64,000 bases of DNA from Ruminococcaceae bacterium BL-6 (GTDB lineage: Bacteria > Bacillota > Clostridia > Oscillospirales > Acutalibacteraceae): contig LR778135.1 in assembly GCA_902810075.1 (NCBI GenBank), positions 682,001 through 746,000 on the forward strand. Reading direction: 5' to 3'. The position numbers were made by a program, and so were the translations under genes. This document shows, in pieces, positions 42,193 through 51,090 of this stretch. The notes under the pieces were generated by a model. That model had not been told where the DNA came from. It saw only the letters and a list, made by a program, of their open reading frames with translations, and ran no database searches. The first letter of the stretch is position 1. Each line of letters begins with the position of its first letter.

Positions 42193-44097
42193 TCAGGAAC
42201 CGTTTTGTCCGGAAAGCTCCCTTCGGTTCTGGAAATTCACCGCGATGCCGACGCCTAGGACGATCCAGAAGACGGGCGCGACGCTGACGACGGAATCGTT
42301 GAACAGCCCCGCGAACAGGTAGCCCACCACGCCGAAGCAGGCCGCCGCACCGAACACCTGGCTTTGCCGGTACTCTTTTTTCAGCGCGTAAAGCCGGATG
42401 CTGTCGATCACATACAGGAGGACGATCAGCAGGAACGCGAGCAGCGCGACGCCGCCCTCGCCCGTCATGATCTGCAGATAGAGGTTGTGCGGTTTGTCCA
42501 CGATCATGTTCGTGGTGCCGTACGCCCAGTATTTTCCGAGGAGGTCATCCTGTGGGAAGTTCAGAACGAAGGTGTCCGGCCCGGCGCCGAGCAGCAGGTG
42601 CCCGGGGAGCATCGGGAGGGTCCGCGACCAGATATAGCCGCGCGCGGAGCCGAGACGCTCCTTTCCCTGAAAGCCGAAGCTCGGAGGCGTTTTCAGCGAA
42701 TCGATGTCCTTTGTCCCGGCGGCGTTCGTAAGATGGAGGGTCTGGTCCGACCCGATCCGGAAGAAAAACTGGGGCTGCCCGTCGATAAAGAGAGCGATCC
42801 CCTTGGAATCCTTGTTCAGTCCCATCTTCACGAGCTTGAAGTTGAACTGCTTGAAACGCTCGTCCGCGATGGCGCTGTTTCCGTCCTTTGTCTCGACGGA
42901 TATTTTCTGTCCGTTCTGGTCCTTCAGCGACATGGAGTGGTCGTTGAGCGTGGCCTTCAGCACGTCGTTTTTCTGCGTGACGACCACGGCGGTATTGCCC
43001 TGTGCGGAAACATCCTTCACAGGGAGCTGGGAAAGGTAGTCGGCGCCGCCGCTGGTTTGAAAAATGCCGGCGATATCTGAAAACAGGCTGGGGATCCGCG
43101 AGCGGGTATAAATGTCCCCGCTCGCGGCGTTCAGGCCGATGAAGGCAACCAGAACGGCGGCGGCGCAGCCGGCGGAGATTTTCCAGTGGCGCACGATCTT
43201 TTTCCCGAAGAAGACGGCGCAGAAAACAAGCGCGGCGAATACGCCGACGAGCCCCGCGCGGGAGGTGCTGCCCAGAAGGAGCCAGAGGGAAAGCAGCGTC
43301 ATGCCCCACAGCGCGATTCTGGAGCGCAGGGATTTCGCGAAGCAGGCAAGCGCCAGGAACATCGGGAGGACGATCCCAGCGAAGCTGCCCATATAATCCC
43401 GGTGGAAGAAGGTTCCGTACAGCCTGCCGGACTGGGAGAGGGAATACATGTCCGTGACCTTGTCCCGGTCCCAGGGGGCGGTCGTCAGCGCTTTGCCGAA
43501 ATCGGTAAAGAGCAGGTCATGACCGAAAAACTGGAAAACGCCGAGGAACGCGCAGACGGAGGCGACGATCCCCAGGGCGATCACGATATTTCTGGAATCC
43601 CGTTCCGTGTGGTACGCATAGACGGAGTAGAACAGCAGGACGAGGTAGCACAGGATCGTGACCGCGCCCTCCGCGCGGTCGTGGGCGCCCCAGAAGGCGA
43701 TGGAGGCATACCCGGAAAACGCGGCGGAAAGCAGGGTGAACAGCGCGAAAATTCCGCCCGCGATCAGGTATGTATTCAGCACACGGCCGCGCTTTTTCGG
43801 AAATCTCCTGCGGAACACGATCCCCAGGACGAGCATCGCGATCCCGATCAGCAGAAGGACGAACGCCTTCGCCCGGGAAAAGAAATCGCCGTAAGCCGCG
43901 GTGCCGACCTGCGCGGCCTCGTTGGGGTCGACGGAAACGATCACCAGGTGGACGAGGAGCGGAACCAGGGTCAGCGCCAGCAGGACGGGAAAGAACAGCC
44001 GGTTCTTCTCCGTGCCGGGGGCTTTTCCGGCGGCGGGAGCGGTATTTTTTTCAGGCTCGGCCCGTTTTGCGGAGGCCTGCTTTTTTTTCTGCGACAT
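42193..44097 (-). CDS. O-antigen ligase / polymerase family membrane protein (WaaL/Wzy_C)
   Basis: A 634-aa polytopic protein with a basic N-terminus and about twelve transmembrane segments. The Wzy_C signature region is LLGSTSRAGLVGVFAALVFC, followed by a large extracytoplasmic loop of about 170 residues (SDIAGIFQTSG to LGSARGYIW) that includes a beta-rich domain, and then HLLLGAGPDTFVLNFPQDDL and VDKPHNLYLQIMTGEGGVAL. These enzymes join or polymerise lipid-linked glycans outside the membrane. ATG at 44097 has AAAGGTG 8 bp upstream; an ATG at 44115 is the alternative. It is divergent from the polysaccharide genes that follow. Confidence 0.85.
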   Translation of the reverse strand: MSQKKKQASAKRAEPEKNTAPAAGKAPGTEKNRLFFPVLLALTLVPLLVHLVIVSVDPNEAAQVGTAAYGDFFSRAKAFVLLLIGIAMLVLGIVFRRRFPKKRGRVLNTYLIAGGIFALFTLLSAAFSGYASIAFWGAHDRAEGAVTILCYLVLLFYSVYAYHTERDSRNIVIALGIVASVCAFLGVFQFFGHDLLFTDFGKALTTAPWDRDKVTDMYSLSQSGRLYGTFFHRDYMGSFAGIVLPMFLALACFAKSLRSRIALWGMTLLSLWLLLGSTSRAGLVGVFAALVFCAVFFGKKIVRHWKISAGCAAAVLVAFIGLNAASGDIYTRSRIPSLFSDIAGIFQTSGGADYLSQLPVKDVSAQGNTAVVVTQKNDVLKATLNDHSMSLKDQNGQKISVETKDGNSAIADERFKQFNFKLVKMGLNKDSKGIALFIDGQPQFFFRIGSDQTLHLTNAAGTKDIDSLKTPPSFGFQGKERLGSARGYIWSRTLPMLPGHLLLGAGPDTFVLNFPQDDLLGKYWAYGTTNMIVDKPHNLYLQIMTGEGGVALLAFLLIVLLYVIDSIRLYALKKEYRQSQVFGAAACFGVVGYLFAGLFNDSVVSVAPVFWIVLGVGIAVNFQNRRELSGQNGS

Positions 44098-44229
44098 TTG
44101 CACTGCACCTTTCATTTTTGATCGGATTCAAAAAACATAAGGGCTTGATCCCCCATTTTCATGAGGGGCGTAACGGTTCCGGGCCGTCCGCTGAAGAAGG
44201 ATGAAGTTTCAGGCCCGGACAATGATACA

Positions 44230-44258
44230 ATTATATCATCCGAAAAGAGAACATACAA
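44230..44258 (-). promoter_or_regulatory. Promoter of the O-antigen ligase gene
   Basis: On the minus strand TTGTAT (44258-44253), a 17-bp spacer and a perfect TATAAT (44235-44230). Confidence 0.65.
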
Positions 44259-44341
44259 TACTTGACCGAACGGCGGAACGGGCTTGTAATCTTCCGCCGA
44301 ATCCGATACAATAATCAGTATGACGGATGAAAGCAATTCCA

Positions 44342-44367
44342 TTCTCCCCCCCGAAAGCGGGGGAGAA
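44342..44367. repeat. GC-rich hairpin repeat, copy 4
   Basis: TTCTCCCCC, a CCCGAAAG centre and CGGGGGAGAA between the divergent ligase and sugar-transferase genes. Confidence 0.6.
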
Positions 44368-44428
44368 ACAGGAATAAATGCTCTCAACTGGAACTGCTAA
44401 TCAGATTATTTTTATTGGGGAATCGATC

Positions 44429-45820
44429 ATGATTAAGGAAAATCAAAGGATTCTGAACGCGATCCTTGCGATTGCCGACGCGGCAATCTGCTTTGGGTCG
44501 ATGATGCTGGCTTTCTTTCTGCATTTTGCCAACTATCAGGGCGTTTACCTCGGGATCAATTACTACATAGAGCTGCAGAAATACATCATTCCGGCTTATT
44601 TTCTCCTGTACCATTATTTTAACCTTCACGATTCGTTCCGGCATAAATCCCTGATTTCCGAGGTCGGAAAAATCATCCAGTCGAACTTTATCGGCGTCGT
44701 CTTTATCTTTACGCTTGTTTTCTTTCTGAAAGAAGTCCACGTCTCCCGGATGGTCATCCTGATATTCGGGCTGATCAATACCACCCTTTCCTCCTGCAGC
44801 CGGCTGGCGCTGAGGAAGCTGCTCCGCCGGATGCGGGCCAAGGGCTACAACCTGAAGCACCTTCTGCTGGTCGGCTGGAACGAGGTTTCGGCTGAGTTCT
44901 ACGACAGGGTGACGGCCAACCGCAGCCTGGGCTATGAGTTCGCGGGGTACCTCAACCGCGGCGAAGGGGATACGTCCGGCAGAAAAATCCGGTATGCCGG
45001 CGCTTTCAACACCCTGCCGTCCCTTTTGGAAAACAAAGGGATCGACGAAGTCATCATATCGCTGGACTGGAACGAATTTTCGGAGCTGGGCAGCCTCATC
45101 GAAGCCTGTGAAAAAGCGGGGGTGAAATCCAACCTTCTCCCGTTCTACACCAAATATCTTCCCACCAAGCCGTATATCGACGAGGTGGAGGGGATGCCCC
45201 TGATCAATATCCGCAAGGTCCCGCTCGACAATGTGCTGAACAGCTTCTGCAAACGCCTTTTCGACATCGCCGTTTCGGCTGCGGCGCTGATCGTGTTTTC
45301 TCCCGTCCTGCTGATTGCGGCGGTCGGGGTGAAGGCTTCGTCGCCGGGCCCGGTCATTTATCAGCAGGAGCGGATCGGAAGGAACAAGCGATCGTTTCAG
45401 ATGTATAAATTCCGTTCGATGAAGATAGAGAACGACGGCTCCGACATGACAACATGGGGCACCAGGGATGACGACCGCCGGACAAAATTCGGTTCTCTGA
45501 TCCGGAAGTGCAGCATCGACGAGCTGCCGCAGCTGGTCAACGTCCTGAAAGGGGACATGAGCCTGGTCGGCCCCCGCCCGGAGCGGCCCTTTTTCGTGGA
45601 CAAGTTCAAAGAGGAGATCCCGCTCTACATGCTGAAGCACCTGGTCCGGCCCGGCATCACCGGCTGGGCGCAGGTGAACGGGTGGCGCGGGGACACCTCG
45701 ATCAAGGAGCGGATCAAGTGCGATATCTACTACATCGAAAACTGGACGTTCCTTCTGGATCTCAAGATCCTTTTCCTGACGATTTTCAAGGGCGTCATCA
45801 ATCAAAGCGAGGAAGTTTAG
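44429..45820 (+). CDS. Polyprenyl-phosphate hexose-1-phosphate transferase (initiating enzyme)
   Basis: A 463-aa polyisoprenyl-phosphate glycosyltransferase of the WcaJ/WbaP type. Four N-terminal transmembrane helices are followed by a CoA-binding-like Rossmann domain (LLLVGWNEVSAEFYDRV). Then come a fifth hydrophobic segment (FDIAVSAAALIVFSPVLLI) and the catalytic domain (PGPVIYQQERIGRNKRSF, MYKFRSM, SIDELPQLVNVLKGDMSLVG, RPGITGWAQVNGWRG). It transfers a sugar phosphate to undecaprenyl phosphate to start repeat-unit assembly. ATG at 44429 follows TTGGGGAATCG. It begins the polysaccharide operon; the sugar, probably glucose or galactose, is not certain. Confidence 0.93.
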   Translation: MIKENQRILNAILAIADAAICFGSMMLAFFLHFANYQGVYLGINYYIELQKYIIPAYFLLYHYFNLHDSFRHKSLISEVGKIIQSNFIGVVFIFTLVFFLKEVHVSRMVILIFGLINTTLSSCSRLALRKLLRRMRAKGYNLKHLLLVGWNEVSAEFYDRVTANRSLGYEFAGYLNRGEGDTSGRKIRYAGAFNTLPSLLENKGIDEVIISLDWNEFSELGSLIEACEKAGVKSNLLPFYTKYLPTKPYIDEVEGMPLINIRKVPLDNVLNSFCKRLFDIAVSAAALIVFSPVLLIAAVGVKASSPGPVIYQQERIGRNKRSFQMYKFRSMKIENDGSDMTTWGTRDDDRRTKFGSLIRKCSIDELPQLVNVLKGDMSLVGPRPERPFFVDKFKEEIPLYMLKHLVRPGITGWAQVNGWRGDTSIKERIKCDIYYIENWTFLLDLKILFLTIFKGVINQSEEV

Positions 45821-45823
45821 CCC

Positions 45824-46687
45824 ATGGATTTATCGATCGTAATGGTCAATTTCAATACGAAGGAGCTGACCGCGCAGGCCGTTTCCTCCATCCTGGAATG
45901 CTCCCCGAAGCTGTCCTATGAGATCGTCGTCGTCGACAACAGCGCCGACCCGCGGCAGAGCTATCGGGACAGCCGCCCGAACGTCTCCGTGCTGGGCGGG
46001 GTGGAGAACAGGGGCTTTGGGAACGCCTGCAACATCGGTGCGAAACATTCCGGCGGAAAGTACGTCCTGTTTCTCAATTCCGATACGCTGATGCATCCCG
46101 GCACGCTGGAGGAGTGCGCTGCCTATCTGGAAAGGCACCCCGAAGCCGGGGCGCTCGGCGAGCGCACGCTGCTCGCCGACGGAACGCTCGACCACGCCTG
46201 CAAGCGCGGGTTCCCGACCCCTTCGGCCGCCTTCTACTATTTCGCGGGCTGGGACAAAAAGCACCCGGGCAGCAGGAAATACGGCGCTTACCGGGCTTCC
46301 TGGCTCGACGAGCGTTCCGTCGGCGAGGTCGATTCCGTCGCCGGCTCTTTTCTGATGATGCCGAGGAAGGTGTTCCTGGAGGTCGGCGGCTTCGACGAAT
46401 CGTTCTTTATGTACGGCGAAGATCTGGACCTGTGCTACCGGGTCAAAGAAGCGGGTTATCGGGTCGTCTACTACGGAAAGGCGTCCATCACCCATCTGAA
46501 GGGGCAGAGCGGGCTGCATACCAGGTCGAAAACAGTGGCGTTCTATTTTTACGACGCGATGCGTCTGTTCTATCGAAAGCATTACGCGAAGCGGTACGGC
46601 ATTCTGGTTTCGGCCGCCGTCTACGCGGCGATCCGGCTGAAATACCGGCTTACCCTTGCCAAATTGAAACGGGAGGGGATCGCTTGA
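45824..46687 (+). CDS. GT2 glycosyltransferase (rhamnosyltransferase-like)
   Basis: A 287-aa GT-A fold enzyme: LSIVMVNFNTKELTAQAVSS, the nucleotide-sugar region YVLFLNSDTLMHPGTLEE with DxD-like Asp, and VAGSFLMMPRKVFLEVGGFD followed by FFMYGEDLDLCYRVKEAGY. This pattern is common in rhamnosyltransferases of the WbbL type, consistent with the rmlACBD genes downstream. It is cytosolic or membrane-associated. It overlaps the next glycosyltransferase gene by 4 bp. Confidence 0.9.
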   Translation: MDLSIVMVNFNTKELTAQAVSSILECSPKLSYEIVVVDNSADPRQSYRDSRPNVSVLGGVENRGFGNACNIGAKHSGGKYVLFLNSDTLMHPGTLEECAAYLERHPEAGALGERTLLADGTLDHACKRGFPTPSAAFYYFAGWDKKHPGSRKYGAYRASWLDERSVGEVDSVAGSFLMMPRKVFLEVGGFDESFFMYGEDLDLCYRVKEAGYRVVYYGKASITHLKGQSGLHTRSKTVAFYFYDAMRLFYRKHYAKRYGILVSAAVYAAIRLKYRLTLAKLKREGIA

Positions 46688-47616
46688 TTGCCATCCTGAT
46701 GGCCGCGTACAACGGCGAAAGGTATATTGCGGAGCAGATCGAATCTATTCTGAATCAGACGGAAACCGGCTGGAAGCTGACCGTGCGGGACGACTGCTCC
46801 CGGGACGCGACCCTGAGCGTCATCCGCCGGTATGGAGAGAAATACCCGGAAAGAATCAGGATTCTGGAAACGGAAAAAAATTCCGGGAGCGCAAAAAACA
46901 ATTTTTTCCGCCTGATGGAAGACACGGACGGCGACTACGCCATGTTCAGCGACGACGACGACGTCTGGCTGCCGGAAAAAATACAAACGACCCTTTTGAA
47001 AATGAAGGAGCTGGAGCGGAATTTCGGCGCGGATGCCCCCCTTCTGGTCCACACGGATTTAAAGGTCGCGGATGAAAACCTGCGGATGATCTCGCCGTCG
47101 CTGTTCCGGATGCAGAATTTAAAGGGAAACCGTGACCGCCTGGCCAATCTGCTTTCCCAGAATATCGTCACCGGCTGCACCGTGATGGCGAACCGTGCTT
47201 TGATCCGCACGGTTCTGTGGGCGGGAATCCCGGAGCATGCGGTCATGCACGACTGGTGGCTGGCGCTGGTCGCCGCCGGCTTCGGCGGGATCGGCTTTGT
47301 GGATACGCCCACGGCCCTGTACCGCCAGCATGGAAATAACGAGGTGGGCGCGAAAAACTCCGGCGATCTTCGTTACAATCTCCGCCGCTTTTTTGATCCG
47401 GCGCAGGTCAGGAGCGCCCTTGACGGCACGTATGTCCAGGCGCGCGAATTTTATGTAAAATATGGGAAAAAGCTCAAAGAAAATGACAGGGCCGCCCTGG
47501 AGGCATATTGCTCCATCCCGGAGAAAAGCAAGTGGGGCCGCCTTGCGGCGATAGGGAAGTACGGTTTCTGGAAAACGGGATTTTACAGAAAGCTGGGGCA
47601 GATCTGGTTTTCATAA
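46684..47616 (+). CDS. GT2 glycosyltransferase (WcaA/RgpB-like)
   Basis: A 310-aa enzyme. The N-terminal GT2 signature is AILMAAYNGERYIAEQIESI with DDCSRDATLSVIRRY and the DxD segment YAMFSDDDDVWLPEKI. The acceptor region has VMHDWWLALVAAGFGG, and TALYRQHGNNEVGAKN follows, as in RgpB-type rhamnosyltransferases. The TTG start overlaps the previous stop and follows GGAGGGGATCGC. A promoter follows its end, so the rml genes can be transcribed separately. Confidence 0.9.
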   Translation: MIAILMAAYNGERYIAEQIESILNQTETGWKLTVRDDCSRDATLSVIRRYGEKYPERIRILETEKNSGSAKNNFFRLMEDTDGDYAMFSDDDDVWLPEKIQTTLLKMKELERNFGADAPLLVHTDLKVADENLRMISPSLFRMQNLKGNRDRLANLLSQNIVTGCTVMANRALIRTVLWAGIPEHAVMHDWWLALVAAGFGGIGFVDTPTALYRQHGNNEVGAKNSGDLRYNLRRFFDPAQVRSALDGTYVQAREFYVKYGKKLKENDRAALEAYCSIPEKSKWGRLAAIGKYGFWKTGFYRKLGQIWFS

Positions 47617-47651
47617 ATCGTGGCAATCGGGCTGAAATTTTGATTTTTTTG

Positions 47652-47680
47652 TTGATAAAAGCCGATTGATGTAATACAAT
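47652..47680 (+). promoter_or_regulatory. Promoter of the rml genes
   Basis: TTGATA (47652-47657), 17-bp spacer, TACAAT (47675-47680). The -10 box lies inside a perfect 18-bp palindrome ATACAATTATAATTGTAT (47674-47691), a possible operator. Confidence 0.7.
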
Positions 47681-47751
47681 TATAATTGTATGATTCTAGC
47701 ATATTTGTATGTTTCTAGGAAAAATGGATGGGAACAGGAGAGGAATTTACC

Positions 47752-48630
47752 ATGAAGGGGATTATTCTGGCGGGCGGAAGCGGAACCAGGCTTTACCCGC
47801 TGACTCTCGTCACTTCAAAGCAGCTGCTTCCGGTTTATGACAAGCCGATGATTTACTATCCGCTTTCGACCCTGATGCTCGCCGGAATCCGGGATATTCT
47901 GGTGATATCGACGCCTCAGGATCTTCCGAATTTTCAGCGGCTGTTCGGCGGCGGCGAAGGCCTGGGCATCCACCTTTCCTATCGGGAGCAGCCTTCGCCG
48001 GATGGGCTTGCCCAGGCGTTCCTTTTGGGGGAGCCGTTTATTGCGGGCGACCCCTGTGCCATGATTCTGGGCGACAATATTTTTTACGGAAACGGCCTGG
48101 TCGGGCATTTGAGATCGGCGGCCCAACAGACCAGGGGCGCCACGGTATTCGGATATTATGTGGAAGACCCGGAACGGTTCGGCGTCGTGGAGTTTGACAA
48201 AGCCGGAAGGGCCGTTTCCTTGGAGGAAAAGCCCGCCCGGGCGAAGTCGAACTATGCGGTGACGGGCCTTTATTTTTATGACGGCCGCGTCTGCGAATAC
48301 GCGAAGCGGTTAAAGCCCTCGGCCCGCGGGGAGCTGGAAATCACGGATCTGAACCGGATCTATCTGGAACAGGGCGATTTGAACGTCGTTACGCTTGGCC
48401 GCGGGTTCGCGTGGCTCGATACCGGAACGGTCAACGCCCTGAACGAGGCGTCGGAATTTGTCAAGGTGATCGAAACGAGAGAAGGCATCAAGATTTCCGC
48501 CCCGGAGGAGATCGCGTACCGGAATGGCTGGATTTCCGGACAGAGCCTTCTGGATGCCGCCGAAAAGTACGGAAAATCCGCCTATGGAATCCATCTGAAA
48601 CGGGTGGCGGAAGGAAAAATCATCTATTAA
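47752..48630 (+). CDS. rmlA: Glucose-1-phosphate thymidylyltransferase
   Basis: A 292-aa RmlA/RfbA nucleotidyltransferase: [53 protein letters not shown], the Lys in [20 protein letters not shown] and [18 protein letters not shown]. It makes dTDP-glucose, the first step to dTDP-L-rhamnose. ATG at 47752 follows AGGAGAGGAAT. It heads the rmlA-C-B-D set, all in the same direction. Confidence 0.96.
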   Translation: MKGIILAGGSGTRLYPLTLVTSKQLLPVYDKPMIYYPLSTLMLAGIRDILVISTPQDLPNFQRLFGGGEGLGIHLSYREQPSPDGLAQAFLLGEPFIAGDPCAMILGDNIFYGNGLVGHLRSAAQQTRGATVFGYYVEDPERFGVVEFDKAGRAVSLEEKPARAKSNYAVTGLYFYDGRVCEYAKRLKPSARGELEITDLNRIYLEQGDLNVVTLGRGFAWLDTGTVNALNEASEFVKVIETREGIKISAPEEIAYRNGWISGQSLLDAAEKYGKSAYGIHLKRVAEGKIIY

Positions 48631-48654
48631 GTAATTTCAATGGGAGTGAAAGCT

Positions 48655-49218
48655 TTGAATTTCATAAAAACGGATCTTCTGGATGTTTACATATTGGAGC
48701 CGAAAGTCTTCGGGGACAGCCGCGGCTGGTTCATGGAGAGCTGGAACCAGAGGACGATGGAGCAGGCCGGGCTTTTTTATCACTTTGTCCAGGATAACCA
48801 GTCCTTTTCCGCCCGGAAGGGTACCCTGAGAGGGCTGCATTTCCAAAAGGGGGAGGATTCCCAGGCAAAGCTGGTGCGCTGTGCCAGAGGGGCGGTTTTC
48901 GACGTGGCCGTCGACCTGAGGAAGGGCTCCCCCACCTATCAAAAATGGACGGGCGTGGAGCTGTCGGCGGAAAACAAGCGGCAGTTCCTGATCCCGCGCG
49001 GGTTTGCCCACGGTTTTCTGACGCTGACCGACAATGTGGAATTCCTGTATAAAGCCGACCGCTTTTACGCGCCGGAGGCCGACCGCAGCATCCGCTGGAA
49101 CGACCCGGAGATCGGGGTGGATTGGGGGATCACGGACCCGATTCTGTCGGAAAAGGACCGGAAGGCGCCTTCCTTTGCGGACTGCGACGCAGATTTTCAA
49201 TATGAGGTGAAGAAATGA
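48655..49218 (+). CDS. rmlC: dTDP-4-dehydrorhamnose 3,5-epimerase
   Basis: A 187-aa cupin with the family signatures VFGDSRGWFMESWNQ, GTLRGLHFQKGEDSQAKLV (catalytic His), VFDVAVDLRKGSPTYQKW and IPRGFAHGFLTLTD. The TTG at 48655 has GGGAGTG 6 bp upstream; an ATG at 48640 would add five residues but overlaps that ribosome site. It overlaps rmlB by 4 bp. Confidence 0.95.
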   Translation: MNFIKTDLLDVYILEPKVFGDSRGWFMESWNQRTMEQAGLFYHFVQDNQSFSARKGTLRGLHFQKGEDSQAKLVRCARGAVFDVAVDLRKGSPTYQKWTGVELSAENKRQFLIPRGFAHGFLTLTDNVEFLYKADRFYAPEADRSIRWNDPEIGVDWGITDPILSEKDRKAPSFADCDADFQYEVKK

Positions 49219-50234
49219 AGCTGTTGATTACGGGCGGCGCCGGGTTCATCGGCGGAAACTTCATCCATTATGTTTTGAGAAATGACCCGCAGGATCAAGT
49301 CGTCTGCCTGGACGCCCTGACGTATGCCGGAAACCTGGAAACGCTCGCCGATGTGATGGACGACCCGAATTTTACCTTTGTGCACGGCGACATCTCGGAC
49401 CGGGATGCCGTGTACCGGCTGTTTGAAGAGGAAAAGCCGGATGTCGTGGTCAATTTTGCCGCGGAGAGCCACGTGGACCGTTCCATTGAAAATCCGGGGC
49501 TGTTTCTGCACACCAATATTCTGGGGACCGGCGTTTTGATGGATGCCTGCCGCAAGTACGGCATCAAGAGATTCCACCAGGTTTCTACCGATGAAGTCTA
49601 TGGGGACCTGCCGTTCGACAGGCCCGATTTGTTTTTTACGGAAGAAACGCCGCTGCATACCTCCAGCCCCTACTCCGCCTCGAAGGCTTCGGCCGACCTG
49701 CTGGCGCTGGCCTATCACCGCACGTTCCGGCTTCCGGTCACCATCTCGCGCTGCTCCAACAATTACGGGCCCTATCAGTTCCCCGAAAAACTGATCCCGC
49801 TGATGATCGCGAACGCGCTGAACGATAAGCCCCTTCCGGTTTATGGAAAAGGGCGGAACGTGCGCGACTGGCTTTATGTGGAGGACCACTGCGCCGCGAT
49901 CGACCTGATCCTGCGCGAAGGGCGCGAAGGGGAGATCTACAACATCGGCGGCCACAACGAGCGCACGAACCTGCAGGTGGTCGGGGCGATCCTAAAGGAG
50001 CTCGGCAAGCCGGAAAGCCTGATCCGCTTTGTCACCGACCGGCCGGGCCACGACCGCCGCTACGCGATTGACCCGGCGAAAATCCACGGGGAGCTGGGAT
50101 GGGAGCCCGCCACGGGATTCGGGGACGGAATACGGAGAACGGTGCGATGGTATCTCGAAAACCGCCCGTGGTGGGAGCATATCATCAGCGGGGAATACCA
50201 AAATTATTATGCGAAAATGTATGGGAACAGGTGA
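49215..50234 (+). CDS. rmlB: dTDP-glucose 4,6-dehydratase
   Basis: A 339-aa short-chain dehydrogenase-type enzyme. It has the NAD-binding motif LITGGAGFIGGNFIHYVL, the substrate/catalytic segment STDEVYGDLPFD with Asp-Glu, the YSASKASADLLALAYH Tyr-x3-Lys pair and NNYGPYQFPEKLIPLMI. It makes dTDP-4-keto-6-deoxyglucose. The start overlaps the rmlC stop (ATGA). Confidence 0.96.
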   Translation: MKLLITGGAGFIGGNFIHYVLRNDPQDQVVCLDALTYAGNLETLADVMDDPNFTFVHGDISDRDAVYRLFEEEKPDVVVNFAAESHVDRSIENPGLFLHTNILGTGVLMDACRKYGIKRFHQVSTDEVYGDLPFDRPDLFFTEETPLHTSSPYSASKASADLLALAYHRTFRLPVTISRCSNNYGPYQFPEKLIPLMIANALNDKPLPVYGKGRNVRDWLYVEDHCAAIDLILREGREGEIYNIGGHNERTNLQVVGAILKELGKPESLIRFVTDRPGHDRRYAIDPAKIHGELGWEPATGFGDGIRRTVRWYLENRPWWEHIISGEYQNYYAKMYGNR

Positions 50235-50244
50235 AAAAACCATC

Positions 50245-51090
50245 ATGAAAATACTGGTGACGGGAGTCAAAGGCCAATTGGGTTATGATGTGATGAAAGT
50301 GCTGAGGGCGAGGAATATCCCCTGCGTCGGCGCGGATCTCGAGCAGTTCGACATCACGGATGCCAAAGGCGCCCGAACGTTCATTCAGAACTGTGCCCCC
50401 GACGCCGTGATTCACTGTTCGGCTTATACGGCGGTGGACAGGGCGGAGGAAAATCCGGAGGCCTGCGCGGCGGTGAATGCGGACGGGCCCCGCAATATTG
50501 CCGAGGCGTGCAAAAAAATCGGGGCGAAAATGGTGTATATCAGCACCGACTATGTCTTTCCGGGAACCGGGGAGAGAGCCTATGAGACGGATGACCCGAA
50601 AGGGCCGCTCAATGTGTACGGCCGCACGAAGCTCGGCGGGGAAGAAGCCGTCCGGGCGATTCTCGGCCGGTATTTCATCATCCGCATTTCGTGGGTGTTC
50701 GGAAAGAACGGCAGTAATTTCATCAGGACGATGCTGCGCCTCGGGAAAGAAAAGGGAGCGGTGAACGTCGTCTGCGATCAGATCGGCTCCCCCACTTATA
50801 CGGCGGATTTGGCGCCGCTGCTTTGCAATATGGTGACGACGGAAAAATACGGCACCTATCACGCGACGAACGAGGGATACTGCAGCTGGGCGGAGCTGGC
50901 CGCCGAGGTTTTCCGGCAGGCGGGGTATCCGACGAAAGTGAATCCGGTCCCGACTTCCGCGTATCCGGCAAAGGCGAAACGGCCGTTCAATTCCAGGCTG
51001 AGCAAGAGAAGCCTGGACGAAGCCGGATTCGCGCGGCTGCCGGACTGGCGGGACGCGGTGAGCAGGTATCTGAGAGAACTGGGAGAATGA
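50245..51090 (+). CDS. rmlD: dTDP-4-dehydrorhamnose reductase
   Basis: A 281-aa SDR enzyme: ILVTGVKGQLGYDVMKVL, DAVIHCSAYTAVDRAEENPE, VYISTDYVFPGTGERAYE, PLNVYGRTKLGGEEAVRAI with Tyr-x3-Lys. It completes dTDP-L-rhamnose using NAD(P)H. The four rml genes and two rhamnosyltransferase-like enzymes show that the surface polymer contains rhamnose. Its stop overlaps the start of the export permease (ATGA). Confidence 0.95.
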   Translation: MKILVTGVKGQLGYDVMKVLRARNIPCVGADLEQFDITDAKGARTFIQNCAPDAVIHCSAYTAVDRAEENPEACAAVNADGPRNIAEACKKIGAKMVYISTDYVFPGTGERAYETDDPKGPLNVYGRTKLGGEEAVRAILGRYFIIRISWVFGKNGSNFIRTMLRLGKEKGAVNVVCDQIGSPTYTADLAPLLCNMVTTEKYGTYHATNEGYCSWAELAAEVFRQAGYPTKVNPVPTSAYPAKAKRPFNSRLSKRSLDEAGFARLPDWRDAVSRYLRELGE